64,000 bases of DNA from Janthinobacterium sp. BJB426 (GCF_002735705.1 NZ_PDZL01000005.1:186001-250000), one strand, 5' to 3'. Shown: positions 19,124 through 30,423, counted from the first letter of the stretch. Made by a program: numbers and translations. The notes: a model not told the origin generated them from the sequence alone.

Positions 19124-19584
19124 CTTGTCAGCTTGCCGGTAATGACTTTCCATTGCGCCGGCGTCACGGGCGTGATCGACAGCCGGCTGCCCTTCTTGAG
19201 CAGCAGCATGTCTTCCAGTTCCGGCATCTGGCGCATCTCGGACAGGGGCAGCAGCGCCGTCTTCTTCACGCCGCGCACGTCGACGCTGACCCAGCGCGGC
19301 TGTTCTGGCGTGGCTTTCGGGTCGAAGTATTTGCCGCCCTCTTCAAACTGGCTGTGATCGGGATAGGCGCCGCTGGCCACTTCGGCCACGCCCGCCACGC
19401 CCGGCTGCGGGCAGCTCGAGTGATAGAACAGCACGCCATCGCCCGGCTGCATGCCATCGCGCATGAAGTTGCGCGCCTGGTAATTGCGCACGCCAAACCA
19501 GGGCATGGTGTGCTGCGGCGCCGCCATCAGGTCGTCGATGCTCACTTCATCGGGTTCGGATTTCATCAGCCAGTATTGTTTCAT
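19120..19584 (-). CDS. EVE-domain protein
   Basis: EVE domains are PUA-like folds thought to bind modified nucleotides in DNA or RNA; the closest known eukaryotic relative is thymocyte nuclear protein 1. 154 residues from ATG 19584, which has GGGAG 6 nt upstream. The family start KQYWLMKSEPDEVSIDDL is clear, followed by WFGVRNYQARNFMRDGMQPGD, VLFYHSSC and WVSVDVRGVKK. The whole protein is one EVE domain. It is the gene after zapA and the 6S RNA, separated by a terminator. Confidence 0.9.
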   Translation of the reverse strand: MKQYWLMKSEPDEVSIDDLMAAPQHTMPWFGVRNYQARNFMRDGMQPGDGVLFYHSSCPQPGVAGVAEVASGAYPDHSQFEEGGKYFDPKATPEQPRWVSVDVRGVKKTALLPLSEMRQMPELEDMLLLKKGSRLSITPVTPAQWKVITGKLTS

Positions 19585-19611
19585 GTTCACTCCCTATCAA
19601 AAGCAACAGGC

Positions 19612-19648
19612 GTAAAAAAACGGTTGCGCATCGATGCTGCAACCGTTT
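19612..19648 (-). terminator. Intrinsic terminator after the 6S RNA
   Basis: On the minus strand, AAACGGTTGC (read from 19648) pairs with GCAACCGTTT (ending 19618) around an 11-nt loop, followed by a run of at least seven U residues (19614-19620). It ends transcription from zapA and the 6S RNA before the EVE gene. Confidence 0.88.
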
Positions 19649-19667
19649 TCTTTGTACTACAAATTGG

Positions 19668-19840
19668 GCCCCGCCTGTGCCGCTATGCCGGCATCCCGAA
19701 CCAAACGGTTCAAGGTGGTCACGTTAGTTCAATTTCGGGTTCGTCGAACGAGCGACGCTCACTCCCATCAAACAAAATTCGCAACCGATGCGCATAAATG
19801 GTTCAAGGAATATATGGCAATCGCGAACACCGCAGGGTAG
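19668..19840 (-). ncRNA. ssrS: 6S RNA (regulator of RNA polymerase)
   Basis: 6S RNA mimics an open promoter and binds sigma-70 RNA polymerase in stationary phase. The call rests on synteny (directly downstream of zapA, as in many proteobacteria) and on structure. The 5' part (CCCTGCGGTGTTCGCGATTGCC) can pair with the 3' part (GGCATAGCGGCACAGG) to make the closing stem. The block ACCTTGAACC near the 3' side matches the conserved 6S element seen in E. coli. A central bubble and a long apical hairpin are plausible. The ends are estimated from the promoter and the closing stem, within about 5 nt. Confidence 0.82.
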
Positions 19841-19845
19841 ACCCA

Positions 19846-19873
19846 AGTTTACTCCTTTGCTCGCGCATCGCAA
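19846..19873 (-). promoter_or_regulatory. Predicted sigma-70 promoter of the 6S RNA
   Basis: On the minus strand TTGCGA (19868-19873) and TAAACT (19846-19851) are separated by 16 bp. The expected start, about 7 nt downstream, falls at about 19839, exactly where the 6S closing stem begins. Confidence 0.6.
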
Positions 19874-19895
19874 AGACAAATCGTCGCGTGCACGC

Positions 19896-20207
19896 TTAAA
19901 AAAGGTTTTCCTGGGGCGTCAGAGCGCTATCCAATACCGTGTGCATGGCCGAGATTTTCTGCTTCACTTCCAGTATCGTCAATTCCGACAGCGGACCTTG
20001 CGGCGACTTCACGGAAAGGAATTCAGCGGCCACGCCCAGGGCGGCCAGCACGGCGATGCGGTCGTTGCCCTTGACCTTGCCCGCGTCGCGGATGGCCTTC
20101 ATTTTGCTATCGAGATAGATCGCCGCTTCGCGCAGCGCGCGCTCTTCGCCGTCGCGGCACACCATGCTGTAGGACTGGCCCATGATATTGACATCGACAC
20201 GCGGCAT
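19896..20207 (-). CDS. zapA: Cell division protein ZapA
   Basis: Binds and bundles FtsZ filaments at midcell. 103 residues, the normal size. The N-terminal VDVNIMGQSYSMVCRDGEE domain and the C-terminal helix used for dimerisation and tetramerisation are present. Its ATG overlaps the stop of the upstream coiled-coil gene by one base (TAATG), so the two are translationally coupled. The 6S RNA follows 55 bp later. Confidence 0.94.
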   Translation of the reverse strand: MPRVDVNIMGQSYSMVCRDGEERALREAAIYLDSKMKAIRDAGKVKGNDRIAVLAALGVAAEFLSVKSPQGPLSELTILEVKQKISAMHTVLDSALTPQENLF

Positions 20208-20470
20208 TACGCTTCCTTCTCGTTCTCGGCAATATAGGCGCCCGCTTCCGAAGCGGCTTGCTCCAGGCCAGCTTGCACCAGTTCGGGAATTTTTTCCAGC
20301 AACGCTTCCACCCGCTCCTGCGCCTCGCGCATGCGTTGCACATACTGCGCGTTATCTGCGGCCAGCGCGGCATTGTCCTTGCGCAGTTGCGCGTTCTCAC
20401 GGCGCAGCGCATGGGTCATTTCGGCCAGCAGGCCTATTTTGTCGGATAATTCGTTGAATTCGGAAATCAT
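20207..20470 (-). CDS. Small coiled-coil protein, ZapB-like
   Basis: 87 residues from ATG 20470. Nearly all helical with heptad hydrophobics (LSDKIGLLAEMTHALRREN and on to about residue 60), as in ZapB, which links FtsZ-ring ZapA to the nucleoid Ter region. Coupling with zapA supports a cell-division role. Sequence similarity alone is weak because coiled coils look alike. The frame is open to 20530, but family length favours the later start. Confidence 0.8.
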   Translation of the reverse strand: MISEFNELSDKIGLLAEMTHALRRENAQLRKDNAALAADNAQYVQRMREAQERVEALLEKIPELVQAGLEQAASEAGAYIAENEKEA

Positions 20471-20626
20471 GCCGCCACTATAGGGCGGACGCTCCATGGG
20501 CGTCAATCGAATCACGCCGCTGTCACACATATTTACATCAATGCAGGGCAGTTGGCGGACAATACACGCTTTTTCCGGCGCTTTTCGCCAAGTGCACGCA
20601 TCCGCCAGCGCCGCGATGGCCGCGTT

Positions 20627-21373
20627 TTACTCGTCGACGTAATCGGGTTCGATATCGAGGCCGCCATAGCGGTTTTCGCAAGAGCGGCGCGTCAGCGTCT
20701 GTTCTCCGCCCTTGCCGTCAAGCACCATCGTCAAGTCGCGGCAAGTACGGCTGTAGCTGCCAGGTTTGGCGTCCGTACGCGAGGGCGTCAGTCGCACTGC
20801 CAGCGGCACCGCATTGCCCAGTCCCTTGTTGCTCCACTGGCGGCTCTTGCCATCCTCTTCATCTTTCAAGGTGCGCACGGCGGCCTTCAGCAACGATGCT
20901 TGTTCTTTTGCATTCAGCTTGGCGATGGTGACGTCGGACAGGAACGGCGGATACACGACGGGCGCCGGGTCCTTGCCCTGCACATCCCATTTCCCGCTGT
21001 TCTGCGAACAGGTGCGGCGGCTCAGGTCCTGCGACTTGCCGCCCGCCGTGACGACGAATTTCAGGTCGCGGCAGACATGCGCCTTCAGGCTGTGCTCCGT
21101 CATGCCCGAGTTGCTAAAGTTATACGTGACTTTCACCAGCACACCGCTGTCGCCGCCGTTGTCCCACACATGGGCTTCCTGGTCGTCGTCGTCCTTGTTC
21201 AAGTCGTTGAACAAATCGCCCAGCAGCATCTCCTTTTCCTGCGGCGTCAGGGTCGCCACGGTGATTTCGTCGGCGATGGTGGGCGTTTGCGCAGCGGCAT
21301 TACCCAGACAGGCGAGGCCGATGACGGTGGCGCCCAGCAGGCGCAGGGCGGGACGGGAAGGCGGAAATGGCAT
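20627..21373 (-). CDS. Exported protein with duplicated surface-antigen-like domain
   Basis: 248 residues, function unknown. A signal peptide of about 28 residues ends GNAAAQ. The mature part holds two similar halves. Each runs from a Trp-Asn or Trp-Ser-Asn turn (HVWDNGGDSGVLVKV; RQWSNKGLGNAVPLAV) to a Cys-pair segment (CRDLKFVVTAGGKSQDLSRR with a following Cys; CRDLTMVLDGKGGEQTLTRR with a following Cys) and then a Trp or Gly-Gly turn. This matches the C-terminal domain of the 17-kDa/RT0821-type surface antigens, here in tandem. Both halves have a Cys pair, so two disulfides are likely. Probably periplasmic or envelope-attached; no lipobox is seen. Confidence 0.78.
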   Translation of the reverse strand: MPFPPSRPALRLLGATVIGLACLGNAAAQTPTIADEITVATLTPQEKEMLLGDLFNDLNKDDDDQEAHVWDNGGDSGVLVKVTYNFSNSGMTEHSLKAHVCRDLKFVVTAGGKSQDLSRRTCSQNSGKWDVQGKDPAPVVYPPFLSDVTIAKLNAKEQASLLKAAVRTLKDEEDGKSRQWSNKGLGNAVPLAVRLTPSRTDAKPGSYSRTCRDLTMVLDGKGGEQTLTRRSCENRYGGLDIEPDYVDE

Positions 21374-21612
21374 GGTGTGCTTTCTGATGCAAGTGGTGAT
21401 CTGAGGCGATATTGATATGCAATTGCAATCATCTTATCAAATTTCATAGTCAAACTCTGTTTCCTGTGCGTACAGGAACGCCCCCTCTCCGGACGGCATG
21501 CTAGAGTCGCGCCTGTTGCTGACGCCCGGGAACGAGGCTTGCGCCAGCGCAAACCCTGCGTAAATGCAGGCTGCGCAGAACGTCTATGCTTATCTTCCCG
21601 GAGAATAAGCCC

Positions 21613-21641
21613 TTGAATAAGCCCCCTACCGTCCCTATAAT
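21613..21641 (+). promoter_or_regulatory. Sigma-70 promoter of groESL
   Basis: TTGAAT (21613-21618) and TATAAT (21636-21641) are separated by 17 bp. The -10 box abuts the CIRCE operator. The 267-bp gap 21374-21640 upstream shows no gene. Confidence 0.82.
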
Positions 21642-21667
21642 TAGCACTCGTTAGTAGAGAGTGCTAA
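21641..21667 (+). promoter_or_regulatory. CIRCE operator (HrcA binding site)
   Basis: TTAGCACTC (21641-21649), a 9-bp spacer and GAGTGCTAA (21659-21667) match the CIRCE consensus at every position. HrcA bound here would block the promoter that it overlaps; heat relieves it because free HrcA misfolds when GroEL is occupied. hrcA is not in the window. Confidence 0.97.
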
Positions 21668-21813
21668 CAAACTCTTTCGTAGCAATCCTCAGGACTGATG
21701 GTGCTTGCCAGACCACTGCAGGGAACGCTACGCGGCGGGCGACGCCGCGATGCACCACTGCCGGATACAGGCAAGGACAGGATGACATGGGGTTTGCTTG
21801 ACCGTTGCGGGCT

Positions 21814-21859
21814 GCTTTCAACGGCGGTCACTGAAAGCAGGCCTGGCGCTGTGCCAGGC
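21814..21859 (+). promoter_or_regulatory. Two hairpins in the groES leader
   Basis: The transcript leader from about 21648 to groES at 21908 is about 260 nt. It contains GCTTTCA (21814-21820) / TGAAAGC (21832-21838), followed 3 nt later by GCCTGGC (21841-21847) / GCCAGGC (21853-21859). The ribosome site AAGGAG near 21897 is outside both stems. A role in mRNA stability or temperature response is possible but not shown. Confidence 0.5.
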
Positions 21860-21907
21860 ATGTATTCATTTAGCAACACCTATCCATTGAACTTTAAGGA
21901 GTTTTGT

Positions 21908-22198
21908 ATGAATCTGCGCCCATTGAACGATCGCGTCATCGTCAAACGCCTCGACCAGGAAACCAAAACTGCGTCCGGCCTCATCATTCCTGATGCAGCT
22001 GCTGAAAAACCGGATCAAGGCGAAGTCCTTGCCGTAGGCAATGGCAAGATTCTCGACGACGGCAAAGTCCGTCCTCTGGATGTCAAAGTGGGCGACCGCG
22101 TCCTGTTCGGCAAGTACGCCGGCCAAACCGTCAAAGTTGACGGCGATGAGCTGCTGGTCATGCGCGAAGAAGACATCATGGCGATCGTCGTCAAGTAA
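21908..22198 (+). CDS. groES: Co-chaperonin GroES
   Basis: Heptameric lid of the GroEL folding chamber. 96 residues, standard size. It begins [14 protein letters not shown], has the mobile loop around [20 protein letters not shown], and ends DIMAIVVK. The ATG has AAGGAG at the right distance. The frame is open for another 70 codons upstream, but that stretch is leader, not protein. Operon with groEL (50-bp gap) under sigma-70 and CIRCE control. Confidence 0.98.
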   Translation: MNLRPLNDRVIVKRLDQETKTASGLIIPDAAAEKPDQGEVLAVGNGKILDDGKVRPLDVKVGDRVLFGKYAGQTVKVDGDELLVMREEDIMAIVVK

Positions 22199-22215
22199 TT
22201 GTTTCCACGTTGTAG

Positions 22216-23898
<1,683 letters not shown>

Positions 23899-23998
23899 TG
23901 TCCGGCATCCCCACGCGCAGGCGACGGCGCGCAGGGATGCATACGCCGGGGAGAAACAGCAGACCAAAAGCTGCCTGTTCTTCCCCGGCAGCCCCGAA

Positions 23999-24030
23999 AA
24001 GCTATCTTCTACGGAAGGTAGCTTTTTTTT
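23999..24030 (+). terminator. Intrinsic terminator of groESL
   Basis: AAGCTATCTT and AAGGTAGCTT form a 10-bp stem with one G-U pair and a CTACGG loop, followed by eight T residues. Confidence 0.92.
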
Positions 24031-24129
24031 CGCCTGTTGGCCTGTTGATTTGGCAAGCCCCGCGATTGCCGGCCTGTGCATTTTGCTTTAGCATGGCCGC
24101 CATCATCCCTCTTTCTCACGCCCACCATC

Positions 24130-24606
24130 ATGCCGCCACGCGCCTCCTCTTCCAAAACCACCATCATCGCCGGCATCCTGGCCGGCTTGCTGGCCGCCGG
24201 GCTAGTCGCTTTCTACCTGCACCAGCAGTCCGCGCCGCACGAGGGCAATGCCCCGGCCGCGAGCAGCAACGCTGCGGCGCCGGAGCAGAACGCGCACGCC
24301 GTCGATGCCTTGCTGGCTTTGCCGGAAATCAAGGCCTGGTCGGCGCATATCGAAAAGGCTTCGGGCGGCCGCGCGCACGGCGCCGTGATGGAAACGTCGC
24401 CCGAGACGCGCCTCGTCGATGGCGTCGCCAGCTACCAGCTGAGCTTTTTCGAAAGCACGCCCGATGCGGCGCACCGCTGGGAAAGCTTTGTCGTGACGCC
24501 CGATGGCAAGCGCATCCTCGTCGACGACATCGTCAGCGGCGACCTGATCAGCCTGGAACAATGGCGCAAGGACAACGCGCCCATGCAACGCGTCGCCACG
24601 CAGTAA
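24130..24606 (+). CDS. Uncharacterised membrane-anchored protein
   Basis: Not recognised. 158 residues from ATG 24130: one N-terminal hydrophobic helix (about 10-30, TTIIAGILAGLLAAGLVAFY), a disordered Ala/Asn/Pro linker, and a compact domain of about 95 residues rich in Asp/Glu (ALPEIKAWSAHIEKASG to SLEQWRKDN). Topology suggests a periplasmic domain held in the inner membrane. An earlier ATG at 24076 would add 18 residues without family support. It stands alone between groESL and a GNAT gene. Confidence 0.65.
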   Translation: MPPRASSSKTTIIAGILAGLLAAGLVAFYLHQQSAPHEGNAPAASSNAAAPEQNAHAVDALLALPEIKAWSAHIEKASGGRAHGAVMETSPETRLVDGVASYQLSFFESTPDAAHRWESFVVTPDGKRILVDDIVSGDLISLEQWRKDNAPMQRVATQ

Positions 24607-24666
24607 CTACGTCGGCGTTGTAGCGCAAGCTTTACTTTCTGGCATCAACGCCCGATACTCGCCCAC

Positions 24667-25236
24667 ATGCCCGCCATCACTATCCGCCCCCTCACGCCAG
24701 ACGACGCCAGCGCCTACCGCGCGCTGCGCCTGGCAGGCATCGCCGAACTGCCCACCGCCTTCTGCACCACGCATGCGGCGGAAAGCGGCTTGCCGCTGGC
24801 ACAGATAGCCCAGCGCTTGCACGCCACTTCCCACCAAATAATATTTGGCGCTTTCAATGAAGAACAATTGATCGCCATGGCCGGCCTGCGCCGCGAGCCG
24901 ATTGCCGTCGTGCATGACAAGGCCAGTCTGTGGAGCGTGTACGTGGCGCCGCAGGCGCGCGGGTGTGGCGCGGGACGGCAACTGGTGCAGGCGGCCATTG
25001 CACACGCCTGCAGCGTGCCCGAACTGGCCCGCGTGCGCCTGGCCGTGGCGCAGGACAACCACGCCGCATTGACCCTGTACCTGGACTGCGGCTTTACCCT
25101 GGAGGACTGTCCCGCAGCGGATGGCATGCTGCATATGCAGCTGTTGCTGCCCCGCCCGGTTCGTGCAAGTGCCAGTGCAAGTGCCGAAAGTAATGTCTTT
25201 ATGAAAATCAATACCTTACAAATCCCTGCGAAATAG
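24667..25236 (+). CDS. GNAT-family N-acetyltransferase
   Basis: 189 residues. The acetyl-CoA-binding motif A reads VYVAPQARGCGAGRQLVQAA (Arg/Gln-x-x-Gly-x-Gly), and the motif B part is NHAALTLYLDCGFTLE. Substrate unknown. The last 25 residues (RASASASAESNVFMKINTL and on) go beyond the normal fold and look unstructured. Single gene; 60 bp after the preceding hypothetical gene. Confidence 0.85.
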   Translation: MPAITIRPLTPDDASAYRALRLAGIAELPTAFCTTHAAESGLPLAQIAQRLHATSHQIIFGAFNEEQLIAMAGLRREPIAVVHDKASLWSVYVAPQARGCGAGRQLVQAAIAHACSVPELARVRLAVAQDNHAALTLYLDCGFTLEDCPAADGMLHMQLLLPRPVRASASASAESNVFMKINTLQIPAK

Positions 25237-25318
25237 CGGACAGGCCGTTTTTTCTGTTGCAAGCAAACGCGGCAGGCCTTAGCATCGCGGCTTACAAAAA
25301 AAACTTGGGGGAGAGCCA

Positions 25319-26893
25319 ATGTCATCGGCCGAGACACAAACCGCCACGGGCAAAATGCCGCGGCAAATACCGTACATCATCGCCAACGAAGGCTGCGAAC
25401 GCTTCAGCTTTTATGGCATGCGCAACATCCTGACGCCATTCCTCATCAGCACCTTGCTGCTGATGATCCCGATCGACCAGCGCACGGGCGAAGCCAAGCA
25501 CGTGTTCCACACCTTCGTCATCGGCGTGTATTTCTTCCCGCTGCTGGGCGGCTGGCTGGCCGACCGTTTCTTCGGCAAGTACAACACCATCTTCTGGCTC
25601 AGCCTCGTGTATTGCGCCGGCCATGCCTGCCTGGCCCTGTTTGAAAACAGCGTCAACGGCTTCTATTTCGGCCTGTTCCTGATCGCCTTCGGTTCCGGCG
25701 GCATCAAGCCGCTGGTGGCTTCGTTTGTCGGCGACCAGTTCGACCAGACCAACAAGCACAAGGCCAAGCTGGTATTCGACCTGTTCTACTGGATCATCAA
25801 CTTCGGCTCCTTCTTCGCGTCGCTGCTGATGCCGATGTTCCTGCGCGACTACGGTCCGTCGATCGCCTTCGGCATCCCCGGCATCATGATGCTGGCCGCC
25901 ACCATCGTCTTCTGGATGGGCGCCAAAAAATACGTGCATGTGCCGCCGGCGCCACCGAATCCCGATTCGTTCACCCGCGTGGCCCGCACGGCCCTGCTGG
26001 CCCGCGTCGATGGCGGTTCGCGTCCCGGCCTGTACGTGGCCTACGTCGGCGTCATCGGCGCCCTGTATGCGTTCTACAGCATTCCCGAATGGGGCTTCGT
26101 GATTGCGGCGTGTACCGCGCTGGTATTGCTGCTGGCCTTCGGCAGCATCGGCACGGCCATGCAGCTGGAACGCGCACGCGGCATCCACCCCGACGAAGCC
26201 GTCGAAGGCGTGCGCGCCGTACTGCGCATCCTCGTCATCTTCGCCCTCGTCACGCCCTTCTTCTCGCTGTTCGACCAGAAGGCATCGACGTGGATCGTGC
26301 AAGCGAACACCATGGAAAAACCAAGCTGGTTCCTGCCGGCGCAGATGCAGGCGCTGAACCCGATGCTGGTGATGTTGCTGATCCCGTTCAACAACCTGGT
26401 GCTGTACCCGATGCTGAACCGCTTCGGCCTGGAAGCGACGGCCCTGCGCCGCATGACGGCCGGTATCGGCTTTTCCTCGCTGGCGTGGATCGTCATCGGT
26501 CTGCTGCAACTGGCCCTCGACAGCGGCAATGCCGTCTCCATCATGTGGCAGATCCTGCCATACGCCCTGCTGACGTTCGGCGAAGTGCTGGTCTCGGCGA
26601 CGGGACTGGAGTTTGCCTACAGCCAGGCGCCCGTGTCGATGAAGGGCGCCATCATGAGCTTCTGGAATCTGTCGACCACGGTGGGCAACCTGTGGGTGCT
26701 GATCGTCAACCGCAGCGTCATGAACGAAGGCGTGATCGGCAAGATCGCCGAAAGCGGCATCAGCGTGACAGCCTTCCAGATGTTCTTCTTCGCCGCCTTC
26801 GCCGCCGTGGCCATGCTGGCCTTCGGCCTGTATGCGAAGCGCTACAAGATGGTGGACAACTACCGCCAGGCGGTGATCCCGGCGAAAGCATGA
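25319..26893 (+). CDS. Proton-dependent oligopeptide transporter (POT family)
   Basis: Major-facilitator di/tripeptide:proton symporter in the inner membrane. 524 residues with many hydrophobic helices. The POT proton-coupling motif ExxERFxxYG is present as EGCERFSFYG at about residue 24, and the second family motif is FYWIINFGSFF. A GGGAG site lies just before the ATG. Monocistronic, with a strong terminator 27 bp after the stop. Exact peptide preference cannot be told. Confidence 0.92.
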   Translation: MSSAETQTATGKMPRQIPYIIANEGCERFSFYGMRNILTPFLISTLLLMIPIDQRTGEAKHVFHTFVIGVYFFPLLGGWLADRFFGKYNTIFWLSLVYCAGHACLALFENSVNGFYFGLFLIAFGSGGIKPLVASFVGDQFDQTNKHKAKLVFDLFYWIINFGSFFASLLMPMFLRDYGPSIAFGIPGIMMLAATIVFWMGAKKYVHVPPAPPNPDSFTRVARTALLARVDGGSRPGLYVAYVGVIGALYAFYSIPEWGFVIAACTALVLLLAFGSIGTAMQLERARGIHPDEAVEGVRAVLRILVIFALVTPFFSLFDQKASTWIVQANTMEKPSWFLPAQMQALNPMLVMLLIPFNNLVLYPMLNRFGLEATALRRMTAGIGFSSLAWIVIGLLQLALDSGNAVSIMWQILPYALLTFGEVLVSATGLEFAYSQAPVSMKGAIMSFWNLSTTVGNLWVLIVNRSVMNEGVIGKIAESGISVTAFQMFFFAAFAAVAMLAFGLYAKRYKMVDNYRQAVIPAKA

Positions 26894-26920
26894 TGCCAGT
26901 TTGATCTGCCGCAATCAAGA

Positions 26921-26944
26921 AGGGCGCCCTCGGGCGCCCTTTTT

Positions 26945-26946
<2 letters not shown>
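26921..26946 (+). terminator. Intrinsic terminator of the POT gene
   Basis: AGGGCGCC (26921-26928) and GGCGCCCT (26933-26940) form an 8-bp stem with a CTCG loop, followed by T residues to 26946. It touches the last codon of the convergent pgm gene. Confidence 0.9.
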
Positions 26947-28585
<1,639 letters not shown>

Positions 28586-28660
28586 CTATCAATTTCCGAT
28601 GGTAACGCAGGCCAGGCAAGCGGCAAAGCGTTGTACGTCTGCCACGGTGCGCCAAGCCGC

Positions 28661-28706
28661 TTAACACGACATCGCGGCATGCCATATAATGAGAATCATT
28701 CTCATA
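28661..28706 (+). promoter_or_regulatory. Promoter with overlapping Fur box before the first fecI gene
   Basis: TTAACA (28661-28666), an 18-bp spacer and TATAAT (28685-28690) make a good sigma-70 promoter. A Fur box covers its -10 and start point: AATGAGAATCATTCTCATA (28688-28706), whose core TGAGAAT-C-ATTCTCA is a perfect 7-1-7 palindrome. Iron-loaded Fur bound here would shut the promoter. Confidence 0.9.
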
Positions 28707-29230
28707 TGCGGCATTCCTGGCTGCGGACTCATACATCGGACGCCGTGGTTGCACGCTATTACCAAGAACTGTTGAACTTTTGCTGGCGCAGCTTGCGCAA
28801 CCGCGAGGCTGCGGCCGACCTGGTGCAGGAAAGCTATGCGCGCGTGCTGGGCGAGGCGGCCGTGCGCGAACCGCGCGCGCTGCTGTACCACACGGCGCGC
28901 AACCTGCTGGTCGACCAGCACCGCCGCGCCGCCGTGCGCCAGCACGAGGAACTCGACGCCCTGCCGGAGGCCGCGCATCCGGCAGGGCCCCGTCATTTGC
29001 AGCCGGAACAGGCGCTCGAAAGCAGCCAGGACTGGCAAGCCTGCGTGGCCGCCATCGACGCCTTGCCGCCCCGCTGCCGCGACGCCTTCGTGCTGCACGT
29101 CTTCGAGGAATTGCCGCACGCGCAAATCGCCGCGCGCATGGGCATTTCCGTGAGCATGGTGGAAAAACATATCGCGCGCGGCATGCTCAGTTGCCAGGCG
29201 CAGTTGCGTTCTCTGCGGGAATGCGCATAA
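28706..29230 (+). CDS. FecI-type ECF sigma factor (iron signalling set 1)
   Basis: ECF sigma factor, released by its FecR partner when the outer-membrane receptor binds its siderophore. 174 residues if ATG 28706 is used. Region 2 is YYQELLNFCWRSLRNREAAA followed by DLVQESYARVL; region 4 is ALPPRCRDAFVLHVFEELPH followed by AQIAARMGISVSMVEKHIARG. The ATG lies at the end of the Fur box, only about 9 nt past the expected transcription start, with no ribosome site. An in-frame GTG at 28745 just before region 2 may be the real start. FecR follows with a TAATG overlap. Confidence 0.88.
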   Translation: MRHSWLRTHTSDAVVARYYQELLNFCWRSLRNREAAADLVQESYARVLGEAAVREPRALLYHTARNLLVDQHRRAAVRQHEELDALPEAAHPAGPRHLQPEQALESSQDWQACVAAIDALPPRCRDAFVLHVFEELPHAQIAARMGISVSMVEKHIARGMLSCQAQLRSLRECA

Positions 29231-30336
29231 TGCCGTCCATGACCGCCCACCCGACCCGCCATGATTTCGGCCCCTCCGCCCAGGAGCAGGCGGACTTGCG
29301 CGAGTACGCCGACTTTGCCGCCACGCAAGACGGCGTGGCATTGGCTGCCGCCACCTGGTTCAGCCGGCGCGGCAACTTCGATGCGCAGCAACAGGCCGAG
29401 TTTGCCGCCTGGCTGGCGGCCGATGCGCTGCACGCGCAAGCATATGCGCAGCTGCAACAGACCCACCGCACGGCGCGCCGGATTCCCGCGCAGGTCGCCG
29501 CGCGCTGGGCCGTGCCCCAGGCAGCGCCAGCGCCATTTCTCCGCCGCCCGCTTCTGCGCTCCCTGCGCATGCTGCCGTATGCGGCGGCCGCCATGCTGCT
29601 GCTCGGCGTGGGCGCGGGCGCCTACCAGTGGTGGCAACAACCCACGTTCAGCCAGTCGTATGCCACCACGCGCGGCCAGCGCCTGGCCGTCTCGCTCCCC
29701 GACGGCAGCCAGGTGCAGCTCGATACAGCCACGCAATTGCACGTCACCCTGTACCGCCAGCGGCGCGAAGTGCGCCTGGCGCACGGCGAAGCGCTGTTCC
29801 AGGTGCAATCGAAACAAGGACAAGCGTTCGACGTGCTCAGCGGCCCCTTGACAGTGACGGTGGTGGGCACGCAATTTTCCGTGCGTAACACGCTGGCGCA
29901 CGACGGCCAGCTGCGCGTGGCCGTGCAGCATGGCCAGGTGCGCGTGGCGGGCGCAGGACAAGAGCTGGTCGACCTGCGGGCCGGCCAGGGCGTCAGCAGC
30001 GATGCCAGCGGCCGCCTGTCCGCCGTCGCCAGCCTGGCCCCGGGCAGCGTGGCGCCATGGCGCAACGGCAGAATCACCTTCGACAATGTACCGCTGGGCG
30101 CGGCACTGGCCGAATTCGAGCGCTATGGCGACACGGGCTTCGTCGTGCGCGATCCCGCCGTCGCGCGGTTGCGCATCGGCGGCAGCTTCAGCCTGACCCA
30201 GCTCGACCGCTTCGCCGCCGCCTTGCCGCAACTCTTGCCCGTACAAGTCGTGCGCAGCGGCACCGTCAGCACCATCGGCATGGCGCCGAAAGCCGCTGCG
30301 CAGGCACCGGCCATGCAACTCCCAAAAAATAAATGA
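29230..30336 (+). CDS. FecR-type anti-sigma/sigma regulator (set 1)
   Basis: Inner-membrane regulator between receptor and sigma factor. 368 residues from the TAATG-coupled start (ATGs at 29221 and 29239 are alternatives). The cytoplasmic N-terminal domain (ATWFSRRGNFDAQQQAEFAA) holds the sigma factor. One transmembrane helix lies at about 102-120 (LPYAAAAMLLLGVGAGAY). A periplasmic FecR domain follows (LPDGSQVQLDTATQLHV ... GEALFQV) and then an STN-like C-terminal part (GRITFDNVPLGAALAEFERY). The receptor gene follows 87 bp later. Confidence 0.93.
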   Translation: MPSMTAHPTRHDFGPSAQEQADLREYADFAATQDGVALAAATWFSRRGNFDAQQQAEFAAWLAADALHAQAYAQLQQTHRTARRIPAQVAARWAVPQAAPAPFLRRPLLRSLRMLPYAAAAMLLLGVGAGAYQWWQQPTFSQSYATTRGQRLAVSLPDGSQVQLDTATQLHVTLYRQRREVRLAHGEALFQVQSKQGQAFDVLSGPLTVTVVGTQFSVRNTLAHDGQLRVAVQHGQVRVAGAGQELVDLRAGQGVSSDASGRLSAVASLAPGSVAPWRNGRITFDNVPLGAALAEFERYGDTGFVVRDPAVARLRIGGSFSLTQLDRFAAALPQLLPVQVVRSGTVSTIGMAPKAAAQAPAMQLPKNK

Positions 30337-30350
30337 AAATAGTTCGCATT
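30332..30350 (+). promoter_or_regulatory. Weak Fur-box-like site before the first receptor gene
   Basis: AATGAAAATAGTTCGCATT differs from the strong Fur box at 32918-32936 at only a few positions but is a poorer palindrome. It overlaps the end of fecR and lies 74 bp before the receptor start. It may give local iron control in addition to the sigma factor. No convincing FecI-type promoter could be fixed by eye. Confidence 0.4.
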
Positions 30351-30423
30351 CGCAGGTGAGGGTTTTGCCCGCTGCCGCGTCTACCAAGTTAATCGACAAT
30401 AAATTAACCTGGAGAAATGCAAC

